Source: an uncultured Collinsella sp. (lineage in GTDB: Bacteria > Actinomycetota > Coriobacteriia > Coriobacteriales > Coriobacteriaceae). From it: DNA of 57,379 bases. This document shows, piece after piece, positions 8,069 through 17,674 of this stretch. Below the pieces are notes generated by a model that saw only the letters and a program-made list of their open reading frames with translations, was not told where the DNA came from and made no database searches. The position numbers and the translations under genes were made by a program. Every line of letters starts with the position of its first letter. Within the stretch, counting starts at the first letter, position 1. The stretch is from assembly GCA_900541065.1 (NCBI GenBank), contig UQIE01000014.1, positions 1 to 57,379 on the forward strand, read 5' to 3'.

Positions 8069-9007
8069 ATGTTGAGTAATTCCAAGGTGCCAAAGTGCGT
8101 CGTATTAATGGCGTCATACAACGGCATCCCATTTATTTCAGAACAAATTGACAGCATTCTCTCGCAGGCTGAAGTTGACGTACGTCTTTTTGTCCGTGAT
8201 GACGGGTCATCTGATGGTACTCGTGATCTTCTGCAGCGCTATGCAGATGAGGGCAGTCTGACTTTGTTAACAGGAGAAAACCTAGGACCTGCTTTAGGGT
8301 TTTTGACGTTGTTGCGGAATGCTCCCGAAGCTGATTACTATGCGTTTTCCGACCAAGATGATATTTGGGATAGAGATAAACTGATAACTGCGATTAAACA
8401 GCTTAAGAAGCAGGAGAATTTGGCTCTTTATCATTGCAATTCAAGACTTGTAGATTCAGCTGGTAATGAGATGGGCCGGTTAACCTATGGGCAACAAAGG
8501 TGCATATCTTATCGAGATAACGACCCTCTCAACCAGCTTTGCATTGGGTCACCTATGGGATGTACGCAAGTATTTGATAGGCGTATTTGGGAAGTTGTTT
8601 GCTTGCATGAGCTGCCCCATCCCGTCATCATGCATGATAAGCTGATAGCTAATCTATGCGTGCTGCTGGGTTATCGGATTGTTTTCGATGCTTCTCCTCA
8701 TATGGGATATCGCCAGCATGGTCGTAATGTGGTCGGTGTGAGTACTGATTTACCATCTAAAGTGATTGAGAAAATCAATAGTTTTTGTCATCCGCGAGAG
8801 ATTACTCTTGCAAAGCAAGTTACTGGACTTCTTTCAACTTATTCCGACTGCATTCTTCCTCCAGAGCGTGCTCTTGGAGAGTTGGTATCGAAAATGGACG
8901 CTTCTTTCATGGCTAGGTGCAGGGTTTCTTTCTCTTCGAGGCTGAATTTCGGCAGTCTACAAGAGGGCCTTTTCAATAGATCTCTCCTCTTGTTTGGGAA
9001 GCGATGA
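8069..9007 (+). CDS. glycosyltransferase family 2
   Basis: A GT-A fold enzyme resembling rhamnosyl- and galactosyltransferases of O-antigen loci. It has MASYNG at the start, FVRDDGSSDGT for donor nucleotide binding, the FSDQDDIWDRDKL motif that includes the metal-binding DxD, and an HDK segment near residue 190. ATG 8069 puts the first beta strand next to the N-terminus and has AAGG eight bases upstream; an in-frame ATG at 7997 lies inside the previous gene. The gene is noticeably AT-richer than its neighbours, a sign of separate acquisition. Confidence 0.87.
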   Translation: MLSNSKVPKCVVLMASYNGIPFISEQIDSILSQAEVDVRLFVRDDGSSDGTRDLLQRYADEGSLTLLTGENLGPALGFLTLLRNAPEADYYAFSDQDDIWDRDKLITAIKQLKKQENLALYHCNSRLVDSAGNEMGRLTYGQQRCISYRDNDPLNQLCIGSPMGCTQVFDRRIWEVVCLHELPHPVIMHDKLIANLCVLLGYRIVFDASPHMGYRQHGRNVVGVSTDLPSKVIEKINSFCHPREITLAKQVTGLLSTYSDCILPPERALGELVSKMDASFMARCRVSFSSRLNFGSLQEGLFNRSLLLFGKR

Positions 9008-9008
9008 T

Positions 9009-10286
9009 ATGAGTAAAAGCATCCCCAAACCGCACAATAGTGGGTACGTCCTAGCGCTTGCCTTTTGCGACTATCTCAAGGACAAGACCGGCACCCCAAA
9101 GGCTATTATGGCGAGTCAGCAGGCCATGGCGTCGCACGGCATAAGTTACGTCTATCTCCACTCGGTTAAGAAGACCCTGTTCAGGGACGACCAGATGCTA
9201 TTTTGCGAATTCGGGGTTACGGTCGACGGGGTGGAGGCTGGTGTTTTCAGTATTGCCCAGGTGTGCGAGGCCCTTTGCAGCTGGCAAAAAAGCGGCTTCA
9301 GCCTTCTTGAGCTTCATATCCACCACCTTCTGTACGTGAGCCTTGAGAAAGTCTCCGAACTGCTAAAAGTTACAGGCAAAACACCGGTCAGGGCCTTTCT
9401 CCACGACTATTACCTGTGTTGTACAAGCTATAACCTCCAAAATAGGAGCGGCTTTTGTGACAGCTCAAGGCTCGGCGACGCTCCCTGCGAGAAATGCCCC
9501 CACTTCAGTAACAGCCTTCGTGTGGAGTCGAAGATCCAAGGGCTGTTTGACTCCATCAAAAATCTCCGTTTTGTTGCACCTTCGACCTATACGAAGAATC
9601 GGTTTCTCTCATTCAGGCCCCAATACGAGGGCCTTGTTGATGTAATACCGCACCAAAAGCTGCTTGGAGAGTATCTGGGCAACAGACGTCCTCTGAACGC
9701 AGGGGAGCGCATCAGGGTTGCCTTTCTGGGGATGCCGAGGAAGACAAAGGGCTGGGAGACCTGGCTTCGCCTCGTATCTGCGGTCGATGAACAAGAGTAC
9801 GAGTTCTTCGTTTTCAACAGCTCGAACGATATGTATCCAGGGATGAACAAGCGGTTTGTCGAATTTGATGAGAAGCACCCAAATGCCATGACCGACTCTC
9901 TCAGGGAGTGCGAGATTGCCATCGTTGTCATGTGGCCATCTTGTCCAGAGACCTATAGCTACACCTGTATGGAATCTTACTCCGCAAACGCTTATACGAT
10001 TTCGAGTGCATGTGCAGGCAATGTCGCCGACTTTGTCGTTGAGCATGGGTCCGGTTTGGTGCTGAATAACGAGGAGGAGCTAATCGGGCTGTTTAGGGAT
10101 AAGAGCCGGCTTATCAGGGAGGTCAATCGTTTCAGGAGCGGAAAGCCTGGTCCGCTCGATCTTGTCGATTCAGATGAGATCGTAGACCTGCTTCCATGCT
10201 CCTCGGTAGGTCTCAACACGGGAGTTCACATGCACACGAGGCTGATTGAACGTGTGCTGCTGGAGGTACTCAATGCAAGATCATAG
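9009..10286 (+). CDS. GT-B glycosyltransferase-like protein
   Basis: A 425-residue protein whose C-terminal half looks like a GT4 donor domain: RVAFLGMPRKTKGWETWLRLV, then the PSCPETYSYTCMESYSAN segment in place of the usual E-x7-E loop. The N-terminal half contains HDYYLCC and a CxxC cluster (CEKCPHFS). It begins one base after the preceding stop. Likely cytoplasmic and part of repeat-unit assembly. Donor and acceptor are unknown, and the divergent motif makes the family placement less certain than for the other transferases. Confidence 0.75.
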   Translation: MSKSIPKPHNSGYVLALAFCDYLKDKTGTPKAIMASQQAMASHGISYVYLHSVKKTLFRDDQMLFCEFGVTVDGVEAGVFSIAQVCEALCSWQKSGFSLLELHIHHLLYVSLEKVSELLKVTGKTPVRAFLHDYYLCCTSYNLQNRSGFCDSSRLGDAPCEKCPHFSNSLRVESKIQGLFDSIKNLRFVAPSTYTKNRFLSFRPQYEGLVDVIPHQKLLGEYLGNRRPLNAGERIRVAFLGMPRKTKGWETWLRLVSAVDEQEYEFFVFNSSNDMYPGMNKRFVEFDEKHPNAMTDSLRECEIAIVVMWPSCPETYSYTCMESYSANAYTISSACAGNVADFVVEHGSGLVLNNEEELIGLFRDKSRLIREVNRFRSGKPGPLDLVDSDEIVDLLPCSSVGLNTGVHMHTRLIERVLLEVLNARS

Positions 10287-11655
10287 GCATGCGAGGCTCG
10301 TTATAAATAAAGCGGAGGAGCGGGCTGGTCGAAGAGGTCGTTGGTATCTCCCTAATAAGCAAGGCGTTCTAACCGTTTGCATGGGTGACCTGGCGGATGC
10401 GACGATCGTTATAGGTATCTTGGCGCAGGTTTTCTTCCTTGAGTACTATGGTCTGGGGCGATACCTCAACTGGGTAATTACCGGCATGATTTGCGTGAGG
10501 GCGCTCTTCTCCGGATGGAAATATAGCGGTAGAGCGCTACTACTTGGGCTGATTACCGTTGCAGGGTGGCTGTCTGGTGCCCTCTTGGGTGGCAATATGG
10601 AAACGTTTAGGGCGAATATTTTGCTGCTCCTCTACCCGTTTGTCTATACGCTTTACTTCTTTCTTTTGGTCACTAACAAGAGGGATTTTCTTCTTGGACT
10701 CTTTGATGCAGGTTTTCCGGTCTTCAACGCCATATTGCTTCTCAATATGGCGATCATGTTTATCCAGTACTCTACCCATGGGATGATCGCTGCGACAACG
10801 AACGACATCAGTTACTTCGAGGACAATATCTCCGGCCTGTTCTCTTATGCGTCCGTCCATGCGGTGGCCCTTTACACTTCATTCGTCGTGCTCTACAACT
10901 TCGTCTGGATTAGGAGGCTTCGGGGTCCTCTCTGGCCATCCCTTGCCATCGCTTACAACGTCTGCCTTATCGTCCTGTCCTTCTATCTTGCGACACTCAA
11001 CGATAATAAGGCGCTCTTCATAATCCTTCCTCTCGTTTTAGTGATGTTCTGGCTTATTTCAGTCATGAGAGGAGAAGCGGATGTTTCGGGTCCCTTCTTT
11101 TGGCTTGTCGCCTTGTATTTTATCCTGACAATTGCATACGCCTTGGTGCCTGCGTTCCAGATCCTCGTGGATACGCAAGTGTTTGGTCTGTTCGATATGG
11201 TTGGCAGTTCAGCTTCCGTCGGTACTGCTGCCGACGGCAGTAACGAGAGGATTGCTATCATCGGCTTCGCTCTCTTGAGACCGGCTACATGGAGTCTCGG
11301 AGAGGGTCTTGGAGCCTCAAGCTTCTACGCGTCCGGGTTCATGTCGTTTAACCACTTTGGTCAAGCGGATATGGGGTCTTTCTTGATTCTCATGGGGGTT
11401 TGGGAGACGGCAGCGTATGTAGCGTTTTTCCACTCCGTGGTTAGTGAGTTTATGGAGCAGGAAAAAGGATCTAATGGCCGGATTGTTCGTTTGCTCCTTT
11501 TGCTAACAATTCTTATTACCTTTCTGTATACGCAGTGCTTTACAAGGGTGAACTGCTGCTTGTGCCTACTGCTGCTCTGTGGAGCGCTGGCTTGGTCGTG
11601 GAATTCCTCGGCTGCAGACTATTTGATTATTGATAGAGACGAAGAACAGGTTTGA
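10273..11655 (+). CDS. O-antigen/capsule polymerase-like membrane protein (Wzy type)
   Basis: About 460 residues with roughly ten to twelve hydrophobic segments and one large extracytoplasmic loop around residues 320-375, the usual topology of Wzy polymerases. These proteins have little sequence conservation, so the call rests on topology and on the position between glycosyltransferases and a flippase. It would join flipped repeat units outside the membrane. ATG 10273 has GGAGG about eight bases upstream and overlaps the end of the previous gene by 14 bases, suggesting coupling. Confidence 0.7.
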   Translation: MQDHRHARLVINKAEERAGRRGRWYLPNKQGVLTVCMGDLADATIVIGILAQVFFLEYYGLGRYLNWVITGMICVRALFSGWKYSGRALLLGLITVAGWLSGALLGGNMETFRANILLLLYPFVYTLYFFLLVTNKRDFLLGLFDAGFPVFNAILLLNMAIMFIQYSTHGMIAATTNDISYFEDNISGLFSYASVHAVALYTSFVVLYNFVWIRRLRGPLWPSLAIAYNVCLIVLSFYLATLNDNKALFIILPLVLVMFWLISVMRGEADVSGPFFWLVALYFILTIAYALVPAFQILVDTQVFGLFDMVGSSASVGTAADGSNERIAIIGFALLRPATWSLGEGLGASSFYASGFMSFNHFGQADMGSFLILMGVWETAAYVAFFHSVVSEFMEQEKGSNGRIVRLLLLLTILITFLYTQCFTRVNCCLCLLLLCGALAWSWNSSAADYLIIDRDEEQV

Positions 11656-11657
11656 AC

Positions 11658-12731
11658 ATGAAAATAGGCATTTCCACATTTACGCATGGGGACAACTATG
11701 GGCAGAGGCTCCAGAACCTTGCTGTCCAAGAAACTCTCAAACTCTCGGGTGCAGATGTCCTTACGTTCAGACAGAAGGACTCGAGATCTGCCAAATACAA
11801 GCTCAAGTCTTTGGCTTCGCTCATTCCAAAGGGGCTTGCCGTTGCCCACATCCAGAGGCATCGTTCGTTTGAGGATTTCAATTCCCGTAACATTTCCTTT
11901 AGCCGGGAGGTTATATCTGATTCCAACCCTCCACGTGACATTAAATCCTATGACTTTTTCGTTGCTGGGAGCGACCAAGTTTGGTCTCCGTATTCCCCTG
12001 ACGCTAACTCCACTATGTTTCTCACGTTTTCGCCAAGAGAAAAGCGCATTGCTTTTTCGCCAAGCTTGGCAGCTCCGACGATTCCCGAGGAGAAGCGTGA
12101 GCTGTTCCACGGCTATTTCGACGGGTTTGATAGGCTGTCCGTTCGTGAGCAGAAGAGCGCCGAGCTTATAAACAGTCTGTACGGCTTAAAGGCCGAGGTG
12201 TTGATTGACCCAACACTGATGTTTGACGGCTCCTGGTGGGAAAGGTATGAAAAAGAGCCGCACTGCGGGCTTCCAAATGATTATGTATTGACGTACTTCC
12301 TCGGGAGTGCAGCTTACGAAGAGAGGGTTGCCGAAATCTGTGATTCACTTAGCTGCAAGAGGGTCGATTTACTAGGGGATGCGCGCTACTACGCCCTCGG
12401 GCCTTCAGAGTTCCTCTATGCCGTCCGTCACGCAAAGCTTGTAGCGACAGATTCATATCACGGATCAATTTTCTCGATCTTGTTCGGGAAGCCGCTGATT
12501 TATTGCCCTCGTGAGTCCACTGGTCCAGACATGAGCAGCCGATTCGACACGCTAGCCAGCGAGCTGGGTGTTTCTTTCGTTGAGCGGTCAATTCTTTCCG
12601 TATGTAATTCGGAACTGCTCGAGAGTGACTATTCAAAGGCGTATGACAGGTTGGCAGCTCAGAGGAAGATCGTTGTTGAATTCCTCGATAGATGTGGATT
12701 GAGCATTCCCTCGGAGGCCGCCCGTGGCTAG
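11658..12731 (+). CDS. polysaccharide pyruvyl transferase family protein (second copy)
   Basis: Shares the family plan of the protein at 5787: THGDNYGQRLQNLA at the start, FVAGSDQVWSPY near residue 105, a FSPSLAAP strand, DPTLMFD, and ATDSYHGSIFSI near residue 265. It probably adds or handles a pyruvyl or related group on a glycan, but activity is unproven for this branch. ATG 11658 lies just after the polymerase stop. Its end overlaps the flippase start by eight bases. Confidence 0.82.
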   Translation: MKIGISTFTHGDNYGQRLQNLAVQETLKLSGADVLTFRQKDSRSAKYKLKSLASLIPKGLAVAHIQRHRSFEDFNSRNISFSREVISDSNPPRDIKSYDFFVAGSDQVWSPYSPDANSTMFLTFSPREKRIAFSPSLAAPTIPEEKRELFHGYFDGFDRLSVREQKSAELINSLYGLKAEVLIDPTLMFDGSWWERYEKEPHCGLPNDYVLTYFLGSAAYEERVAEICDSLSCKRVDLLGDARYYALGPSEFLYAVRHAKLVATDSYHGSIFSILFGKPLIYCPRESTGPDMSSRFDTLASELGVSFVERSILSVCNSELLESDYSKAYDRLAAQRKIVVEFLDRCGLSIPSEAARG

Positions 12732-14229
12732 CCAGCGTAAGGCGGGCGCCCTCCTCGGCTACGCCAACATCCTCGCAAAGAACCTCGTCAACCTCGTCTA
12801 CACGCCGATGCTACTGTCCTACGTGGGGCAGGCGGACTACGGCGTCTTCCAGAGCTCGAACTCCTTTGTCTTCTCGCTGACGCTCCTGTCCTTCGGCTTC
12901 TCCGAGGCCTACGTGCGCTTCTACACGCAGACGGTGGCGCACGGCGGCGAGCGCGACATCCGGCACCTGAACGGCATGTACCTCACGCTTTACGTCGCCG
13001 TCACAGCCGCGGCGGTCGCCCTCGGCATGGGCTTCTCCGCAAACGCCGGCGCGGTGTTCTCGGCCGGGTTCACCGAGGCGCAGGTCTCGCTCGCCCGGGA
13101 GCTGCTCGCCATCATGACGCTCAACGTCGCCTCGACGTTGTTCACCGTCGTGTTCAATTCCTACATCACGGCGCACGAGCGCTTCGTCTACCAGCAGACC
13201 AGGCAGCTCGTCACCACGCTTGCGACGCCGCTGTGCGCCTGGGCCCTGCTGGCCGCCGGTATGGGGCCCGTGGGCGTTGCCCTAGCACAGCTCGCGGTGA
13301 ACCTCGTCCTGCTCGCCCTCAACGCGCGCTACGCCATCGTCGTGCTGGGCATGCGCTTCGAGCTCAGGGGTGCCGACTGGGGCGTCATGCGCGGCATCGC
13401 CGCCTTCAGTGCCTGGATCTTCGGTAACCAGGTCTGCGAGATGGTCAATCAGAGCGTGCCCAACATCATGCTGGGGGCCATCTCGGGCGCGACTGCGGTA
13501 TCTCTGTTCGCGGTGGCCGTGAACATCCGCCAAGTCTTCTACTCGCTCTCCACCACGATGTCGAACGTCTTCATTCCGAAGGTCAACCGCATCGTCGCCA
13601 CCTCGGACGACAACGCCGAGCTCACTCGCCTTATGACGCGCGTGGGCCGCTACCAGATGGTACTGTTTTGCTGGGTGTACGGAGGTTTCGCTATTCTCGG
13701 GAAGTTTTTCGTGACGAGGTGGGCGGGCCCGGGCTTCGCCGAGGCCTACTGGCTCGTGCTCGCCATGACGCTACCCGTCATGGTGCCCCTCTGTCAGAAC
13801 GTCGGCATCGAGATCCAGAGGGCCAAGAACATGCACCACGCCAGGAGTCTCGTCTACCTTGCGATGGCGGTCGGGAACGTTGCCTTCACCGCCGCGGCCG
13901 CCCCGGCGCTGGGGCCGTGGGCCCCCGCGATCGCCTATGTCGTCAGCATCGTGCTCGGCAACGGACTGTGGATGAACTGGTACTACCAGAAGCGGGTCGG
14001 TCTCGACATGCTCTTTTTCTGGAAGCGGAACCTGCCGGTGCTGCTCGCCTGGGCTGCCGTCACCGTCGCCTGCCTCGCTGGCACGGCGGTCCTGCCCGTC
14101 AACGGATGGCCCGCGTTCCTCGAGTGGGGCGCCGTTTACAGCGCGCTTTTCGCCATAGCCCTTTGGCTCGCCGTCCTAACGAAGGACGAACGTATCGCGG
14201 TCGTCTCTCGTCTCCCGTTCCTTAGATAG
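12724..14229 (+). CDS. oligosaccharide flippase (Wzx type)
   Basis: A 501-residue protein with about twelve to fourteen membrane segments, typical of the polysaccharide transporter branch of the MOP superfamily. The start, ASQRKAGALLGYANILAKN, fits the N-terminal amphipathic helix and first membrane span of this family. It should flip the lipid-linked repeat unit across the membrane for the polymerase encoded at 10273. Start is GTG 12724, overlapping the previous gene. The strong GC bias differs from the lower-GC polymerase before it, supporting a mosaic origin. Confidence 0.85.
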   Translation: MASQRKAGALLGYANILAKNLVNLVYTPMLLSYVGQADYGVFQSSNSFVFSLTLLSFGFSEAYVRFYTQTVAHGGERDIRHLNGMYLTLYVAVTAAAVALGMGFSANAGAVFSAGFTEAQVSLARELLAIMTLNVASTLFTVVFNSYITAHERFVYQQTRQLVTTLATPLCAWALLAAGMGPVGVALAQLAVNLVLLALNARYAIVVLGMRFELRGADWGVMRGIAAFSAWIFGNQVCEMVNQSVPNIMLGAISGATAVSLFAVAVNIRQVFYSLSTTMSNVFIPKVNRIVATSDDNAELTRLMTRVGRYQMVLFCWVYGGFAILGKFFVTRWAGPGFAEAYWLVLAMTLPVMVPLCQNVGIEIQRAKNMHHARSLVYLAMAVGNVAFTAAAAPALGPWAPAIAYVVSIVLGNGLWMNWYYQKRVGLDMLFFWKRNLPVLLAWAAVTVACLAGTAVLPVNGWPAFLEWGAVYSALFAIALWLAVLTKDERIAVVSRLPFLR

Positions 14230-14237
14230 GGTCCATC

Positions 14238-15455
14238 ATGAATGATTCCGAGAAATCCCCGAGGGTCGTCTCGCTTGGCGACCGTTGCTGCGGCTGCGGC
14301 GCGTGCGCTGCCCGCTGCCCCAAGTCATGCATCTCCATGGAACCCGATGATTGTGGCTTCCTACACCCCACCGTCGACGCCTCCGGGTGCGTAGGCTGCG
14401 GGGCGTGCGACGCCGTATGCCCGGCGCTCAACGCCCCTGGGGAGGACGGGTGCGAGTTCGCCCTCTGGGCGAAGGCTCATGACGTCGGCTTGCTCGATAG
14501 ATCGTCGTCGGGCGGCGTGTTCGGTCTACTCGCCGGTGACGCTCTCTCGCGCGGCGGTGTTGTGGCGGGCGCCGCGTGGACGGACGGTTGCCGCGAGCTT
14601 CGTCACGTGCTCGTGGAGGACAGGCCGGCGCTCGGCGCCGTTATGCGCTCGAAATACGTTCAGAGCGCGGTTGGCCGCGGCGTCTTCGAGGGCGTCCGCG
14701 CTGCCCTGCGTGAAGGCAGGCCGGCGCTCTTTGCCGGTACTGCATGCCAGGTGGCTGGCATGCGCTCATACCTGGGGAAACTCGCCGACTCTGACCTCTT
14801 CCTCGGCGTCGACGTCATCTGCCACGGTGTTCCGTCTCCAGAGCTCTGGTCGCGCTGGGTCGACTACCGTGGTGAGGCCTTCGGGTCGGACGTCTGCGAC
14901 GTCAATATGCGGAGTAAGACAACCGGATGGTTGTCTTACTCCGCTATGTACAAGCACATAGCGGAGAAAGACAACACCGGGGACACCGAGTCCCAGATAT
15001 TCGGCAAAGACTGGTACATGAAAGCGTTTCTGGCCAATGCGAGCCTTCGTTCGTCCTGTCTGGCATGTCCAGCAAAGCGCTCCAGCGGCGCCGATATCAC
15101 GCTCGGTGATTTCTGGGGGTTCCAGAATACCCATCCCGAGGTCGACAACTCCAAGGGCGTATCTGCCGTCCTATGCAATACCGAGAAGGGCGTGCGGGCA
15201 TTCGAGGCTATTTCTGGGCTTACTGCAAACGGTCCGGCGACGCTTGATGGGGTAATCGCGGGCAACCCTAGCCTCGTCCATTCTGTCACGCCTTATCCAA
15301 AGCGCGACGAGTTCTTGAACGACGTGTCTGCCGGGCTTTCCATCCCAGATCTCATGGACAAGTGGGATTTCCGTCCCACTCTCTGGCAGCGTGTCCGCGG
15401 CAAGCTTGGTGGTATTAAACGACGACTAAAGAGACTCGTTGGAAGGAGAGCCTAG
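14238..15455 (+). CDS. FrhB-like iron-sulfur flavoprotein of glycan loci (copy 2)
   Basis: A 405-residue paralogue of the protein at 6895. It has the two ferredoxin motifs (CCGCGACAARCPKSC and CVGCGACDAVC), SSSGGVFGLLAG, FAGTACQVAGM, DVICHGVPSP, a late SCLACPAKR cysteine site and DITLGDFWG. It is longer than copy 1 in the segment between RSK and the second cysteine site. Start ATG 14238, nine bases after the flippase. It contains the long alternative hairpins at 14909-14975. The biochemical role is likely redox tailoring of a sugar, inferred from context only. Confidence 0.83.
   Translation: MNDSEKSPRVVSLGDRCCGCGACAARCPKSCISMEPDDCGFLHPTVDASGCVGCGACDAVCPALNAPGEDGCEFALWAKAHDVGLLDRSSSGGVFGLLAGDALSRGGVVAGAAWTDGCRELRHVLVEDRPALGAVMRSKYVQSAVGRGVFEGVRAALREGRPALFAGTACQVAGMRSYLGKLADSDLFLGVDVICHGVPSPELWSRWVDYRGEAFGSDVCDVNMRSKTTGWLSYSAMYKHIAEKDNTGDTESQIFGKDWYMKAFLANASLRSSCLACPAKRSSGADITLGDFWGFQNTHPEVDNSKGVSAVLCNTEKGVRAFEAISGLTANGPATLDGVIAGNPSLVHSVTPYPKRDEFLNDVSAGLSIPDLMDKWDFRPTLWQRVRGKLGGIKRRLKRLVGRRA
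14909..14975 (+). promoter_or_regulatory. two mutually exclusive long hairpins inside FrhB-like copy 2
   Basis: Positions 14909-14924 pair perfectly with 14929-14944 (16 bp, loop GGAT). Positions 14930-14949 pair with 14956-14975 (19 of 20, loop ACAAGC). The middle arm is common to both, so they exclude each other. They lie just after the RSK codons, the same place as the hairpins in copy 1, although the base sequences differ. The frame remains open. Stems this long are very unlikely by chance in coding DNA. Confidence 0.72.
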
Positions 15456-16410
15456 ATGGCCAAGGATCGCTACCTTCAAGCTCTTCGTGGGCTTGCGATT
15501 TCCGCAGTGGTGCTTATCCACTGTCTTCCTCAATGTGCCGCGTCGGTCGCCATTCGCCCATTCCTCAACTTTTCTGTTGCGTTGTTCTTGTTTTTATCCG
15601 GTGTTCTTACCGACGAGCGCAAATTTAATGCGGGGGGGGTCTTCGACGCCGCATTAGCAAGGTTGCCGGACCTTATGCGTTCTGGAGCGTTATCTATCTT
15701 GCGGCGTTTCCCGCCCTTCATGGGCGTCTGGGTTTCTGGCGTTCGCCGTGGGCTCCGTATCGGCTCAGATGTACTATCTATTGGTCTATTCACAGCTTGT
15801 GCTGCTTACTCCGGTACTGTTCAGGCTCCTTTCACGGTATAGGTTCTTTGTCTATTGTGTGACACCGGCTTGCTTGCTTCTAAGGGAGCTCGCTGCCGTT
15901 GCCGGTATCGCATTGCCTCTAATACAGGTTTTCTGCCCCATGTGGCTCATCTTTTATGTTTTCGGTCTCGACTGGAGGCGTTGGGCTGCGCTCATTGAAG
16001 GACGAACCACTCAGCTTGTTGCAGTGCTCTTTATATTTTTAATAATTCAGGAGGTCGCAGGCTTCTGGTGGTATTTGACTGGCGATTTCAATATGGCCAC
16101 AACTCAGCTTAAGCTCGGTTCTGCCGCGACCTCTTTAGCTGTGATCGCGCTTCTTATGGCGGTTCCGGGATCATTCAAGTCGCGATTATCTTCTACTTTG
16201 CTTGTTGACCTTGGGAACGCCTCTTTTGGAATCTACCTCTGCCATATACTTGTTCTCAAGGCCGTTTGGAAACTGCTTGGATTATTCGTCATTCCACTTG
16301 GTGTTTCGACATTTGCTGTTTGGGCGCTAACTCTTGCCGGATCTTATTCGCTTGTATCACTTTGCGGTCGTTATTTGCCCGAACGAATTCACATCATTGT
16401 GGGATTATAA
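15456..16410 (+). pseudogene. O-acyltransferase (acyltransferase 3 family), frameshifted
   Basis: The N-terminus (YLQALRGLAISAVVLIHC and LFLFLSGVL) and the later membrane segments (QMYYLLVYSQL, GNASFGIYLCHILV) belong to the acyltransferase 3 family, which O-acetylates surface sugars. The frame is lost after about residue 60, near 15640-15660 next to a run of eight G; the correct segment reads AGPYAFWSVIYL, shifts again, then continues in the frame open from 15748 to 16410. At least two shifts are needed, so the gene is probably dead, unless the G run switches it. A related fragment lies at 20714-20858. Confidence 0.75.
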
Positions 16411-16751
16411 ATTGATTTTCGATACTGGCGCTTTTCATAGCGTTGAAGCAAAGTGAGTCCATTACCAACATTTGGCACGCGATCATCGGTGAAGATACCG
16501 GACTTCCTGTTTTCGAACGAGAAGATGACTTTTTACTCAAAATGGCTGATTGGATTAACCAACCTGAAATAACCGGAATCAATCTCCCTTGGTCGAGCAT
16601 TGAAAAATGGAAGGGGCAATTCAGGTAGCCATATTCCGCAGTCATTACCTTGCCTATTTCGTTAAGAATGAGGGGGTTTAGCAAAATAGGATACCCAAGT
16701 CTTATTTATCACTCGACCTAAAGCGCATTTCGATTGTAGAGGACAGATTAA
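16411..16751 (+). other. gap with one possible small remnant reading frame
   Basis: Low-GC stretch between the broken acyltransferase and rmlA. A frame at 16443-16628 (61 residues, TTG start, ending KWKGQFR) has sensible amino-acid composition but no ribosome binding site and no family I recognise; it may be the tail of a lost gene. An AGAGGACAG box at the right end serves rmlA. I see no clear terminator. Confidence 0.4.
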
Positions 16752-17651
16752 ATGAAAGGCATCATCCTCGCGGGCGGGTCCGGCACGCGACTGTACCCGC
16801 TCACTCTCGTGACCTCCAAGCAGCTGCTGCCGGTCTACGACAAGCCCATGATCTACTACCCGCTGTCCACGCTCATGCTGGCGGGCATCAAGGACATCCT
16901 GGTCATCTCCACGCCGACCGACCTGCCCAACTTCCAGCGCCTGCTGGGCGACGGCTCGCGCTTCGGCGTGGACCTCTCCTACGCCGAGCAGCCCTCGCCG
17001 GACGGCCTGGCGCAGGCCTTCACCATCGGCGAGGAGTTCATCGGCGGCGAGCCCTGCGCGCTCGTGCTGGGCGACAACATCTTCTACGGCAACGGCCTGT
17101 CGCGCCACCTGACGCGCGCCGTCCAGAACGCCGAGTCGGGCCGCGCCACGGTCTTCGGCTACCACGTGGACGACCCCGAGCGCTTCGGCGTCGTGGAGAT
17201 CGACGGGGAGGGCAGGGCCGTCTCCATCGAGGAGAAGCCAGCCGAGCCCAAGAGCTCTTACGCCGTCACCGGACTCTACTTCTACCCGGGCGACGTCGCC
17301 GCCAAGGCGCATAGGGTGCAGCCCTCCGCCCGCGGCGAGCTGGAGATCACCACGCTCAACCAGATGTACCTGGAGGAGGGGACGCTCTCCGTGGTCACCC
17401 TCGGCCGCCGCTACGCGTGGCTGGACACCGGCACCATGGAGTCACTCCACGAGGCGGCGGAGTTCGTCCGCGCCGTCGAGCACTCCCAGGACCTACCGGT
17501 CTCGGTGCCCGAGGAGATCGCCTGGGAGAACGGCTGGATCGACACGGCGCGGCTGGAGGAGGCGGCCGCGGCCTACGGCAAGTCGGTCTACGGCCGGCAC
17601 CTGAAGAAGGTCGCCGCCGGCGAGATCGTCAACAGCCCGCGCGAGTACTAA
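16752..17651 (+). CDS. rmlA: glucose-1-phosphate thymidylyltransferase
   Basis: Makes dTDP-glucose from dTTP and glucose-1-phosphate, the first step to dTDP-L-rhamnose. The N-terminal GGSGTRLYPLT nucleotide-binding loop, SKQLLPVYDKPM, LGDNIFYG and the EEKP segment are all present, and the 299-residue length is normal. It starts the three-gene rhamnose block that is much GC-richer than the acyltransferase remnant upstream. Spacing to rmlB is 23 bases. Confidence 0.96.
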   Translation: MKGIILAGGSGTRLYPLTLVTSKQLLPVYDKPMIYYPLSTLMLAGIKDILVISTPTDLPNFQRLLGDGSRFGVDLSYAEQPSPDGLAQAFTIGEEFIGGEPCALVLGDNIFYGNGLSRHLTRAVQNAESGRATVFGYHVDDPERFGVVEIDGEGRAVSIEEKPAEPKSSYAVTGLYFYPGDVAAKAHRVQPSARGELEITTLNQMYLEEGTLSVVTLGRRYAWLDTGTMESLHEAAEFVRAVEHSQDLPVSVPEEIAWENGWIDTARLEEAAAAYGKSVYGRHLKKVAAGEIVNSPREY

Positions 17652-17674
17652 ACGATTCAATGGGAGATACAGAT

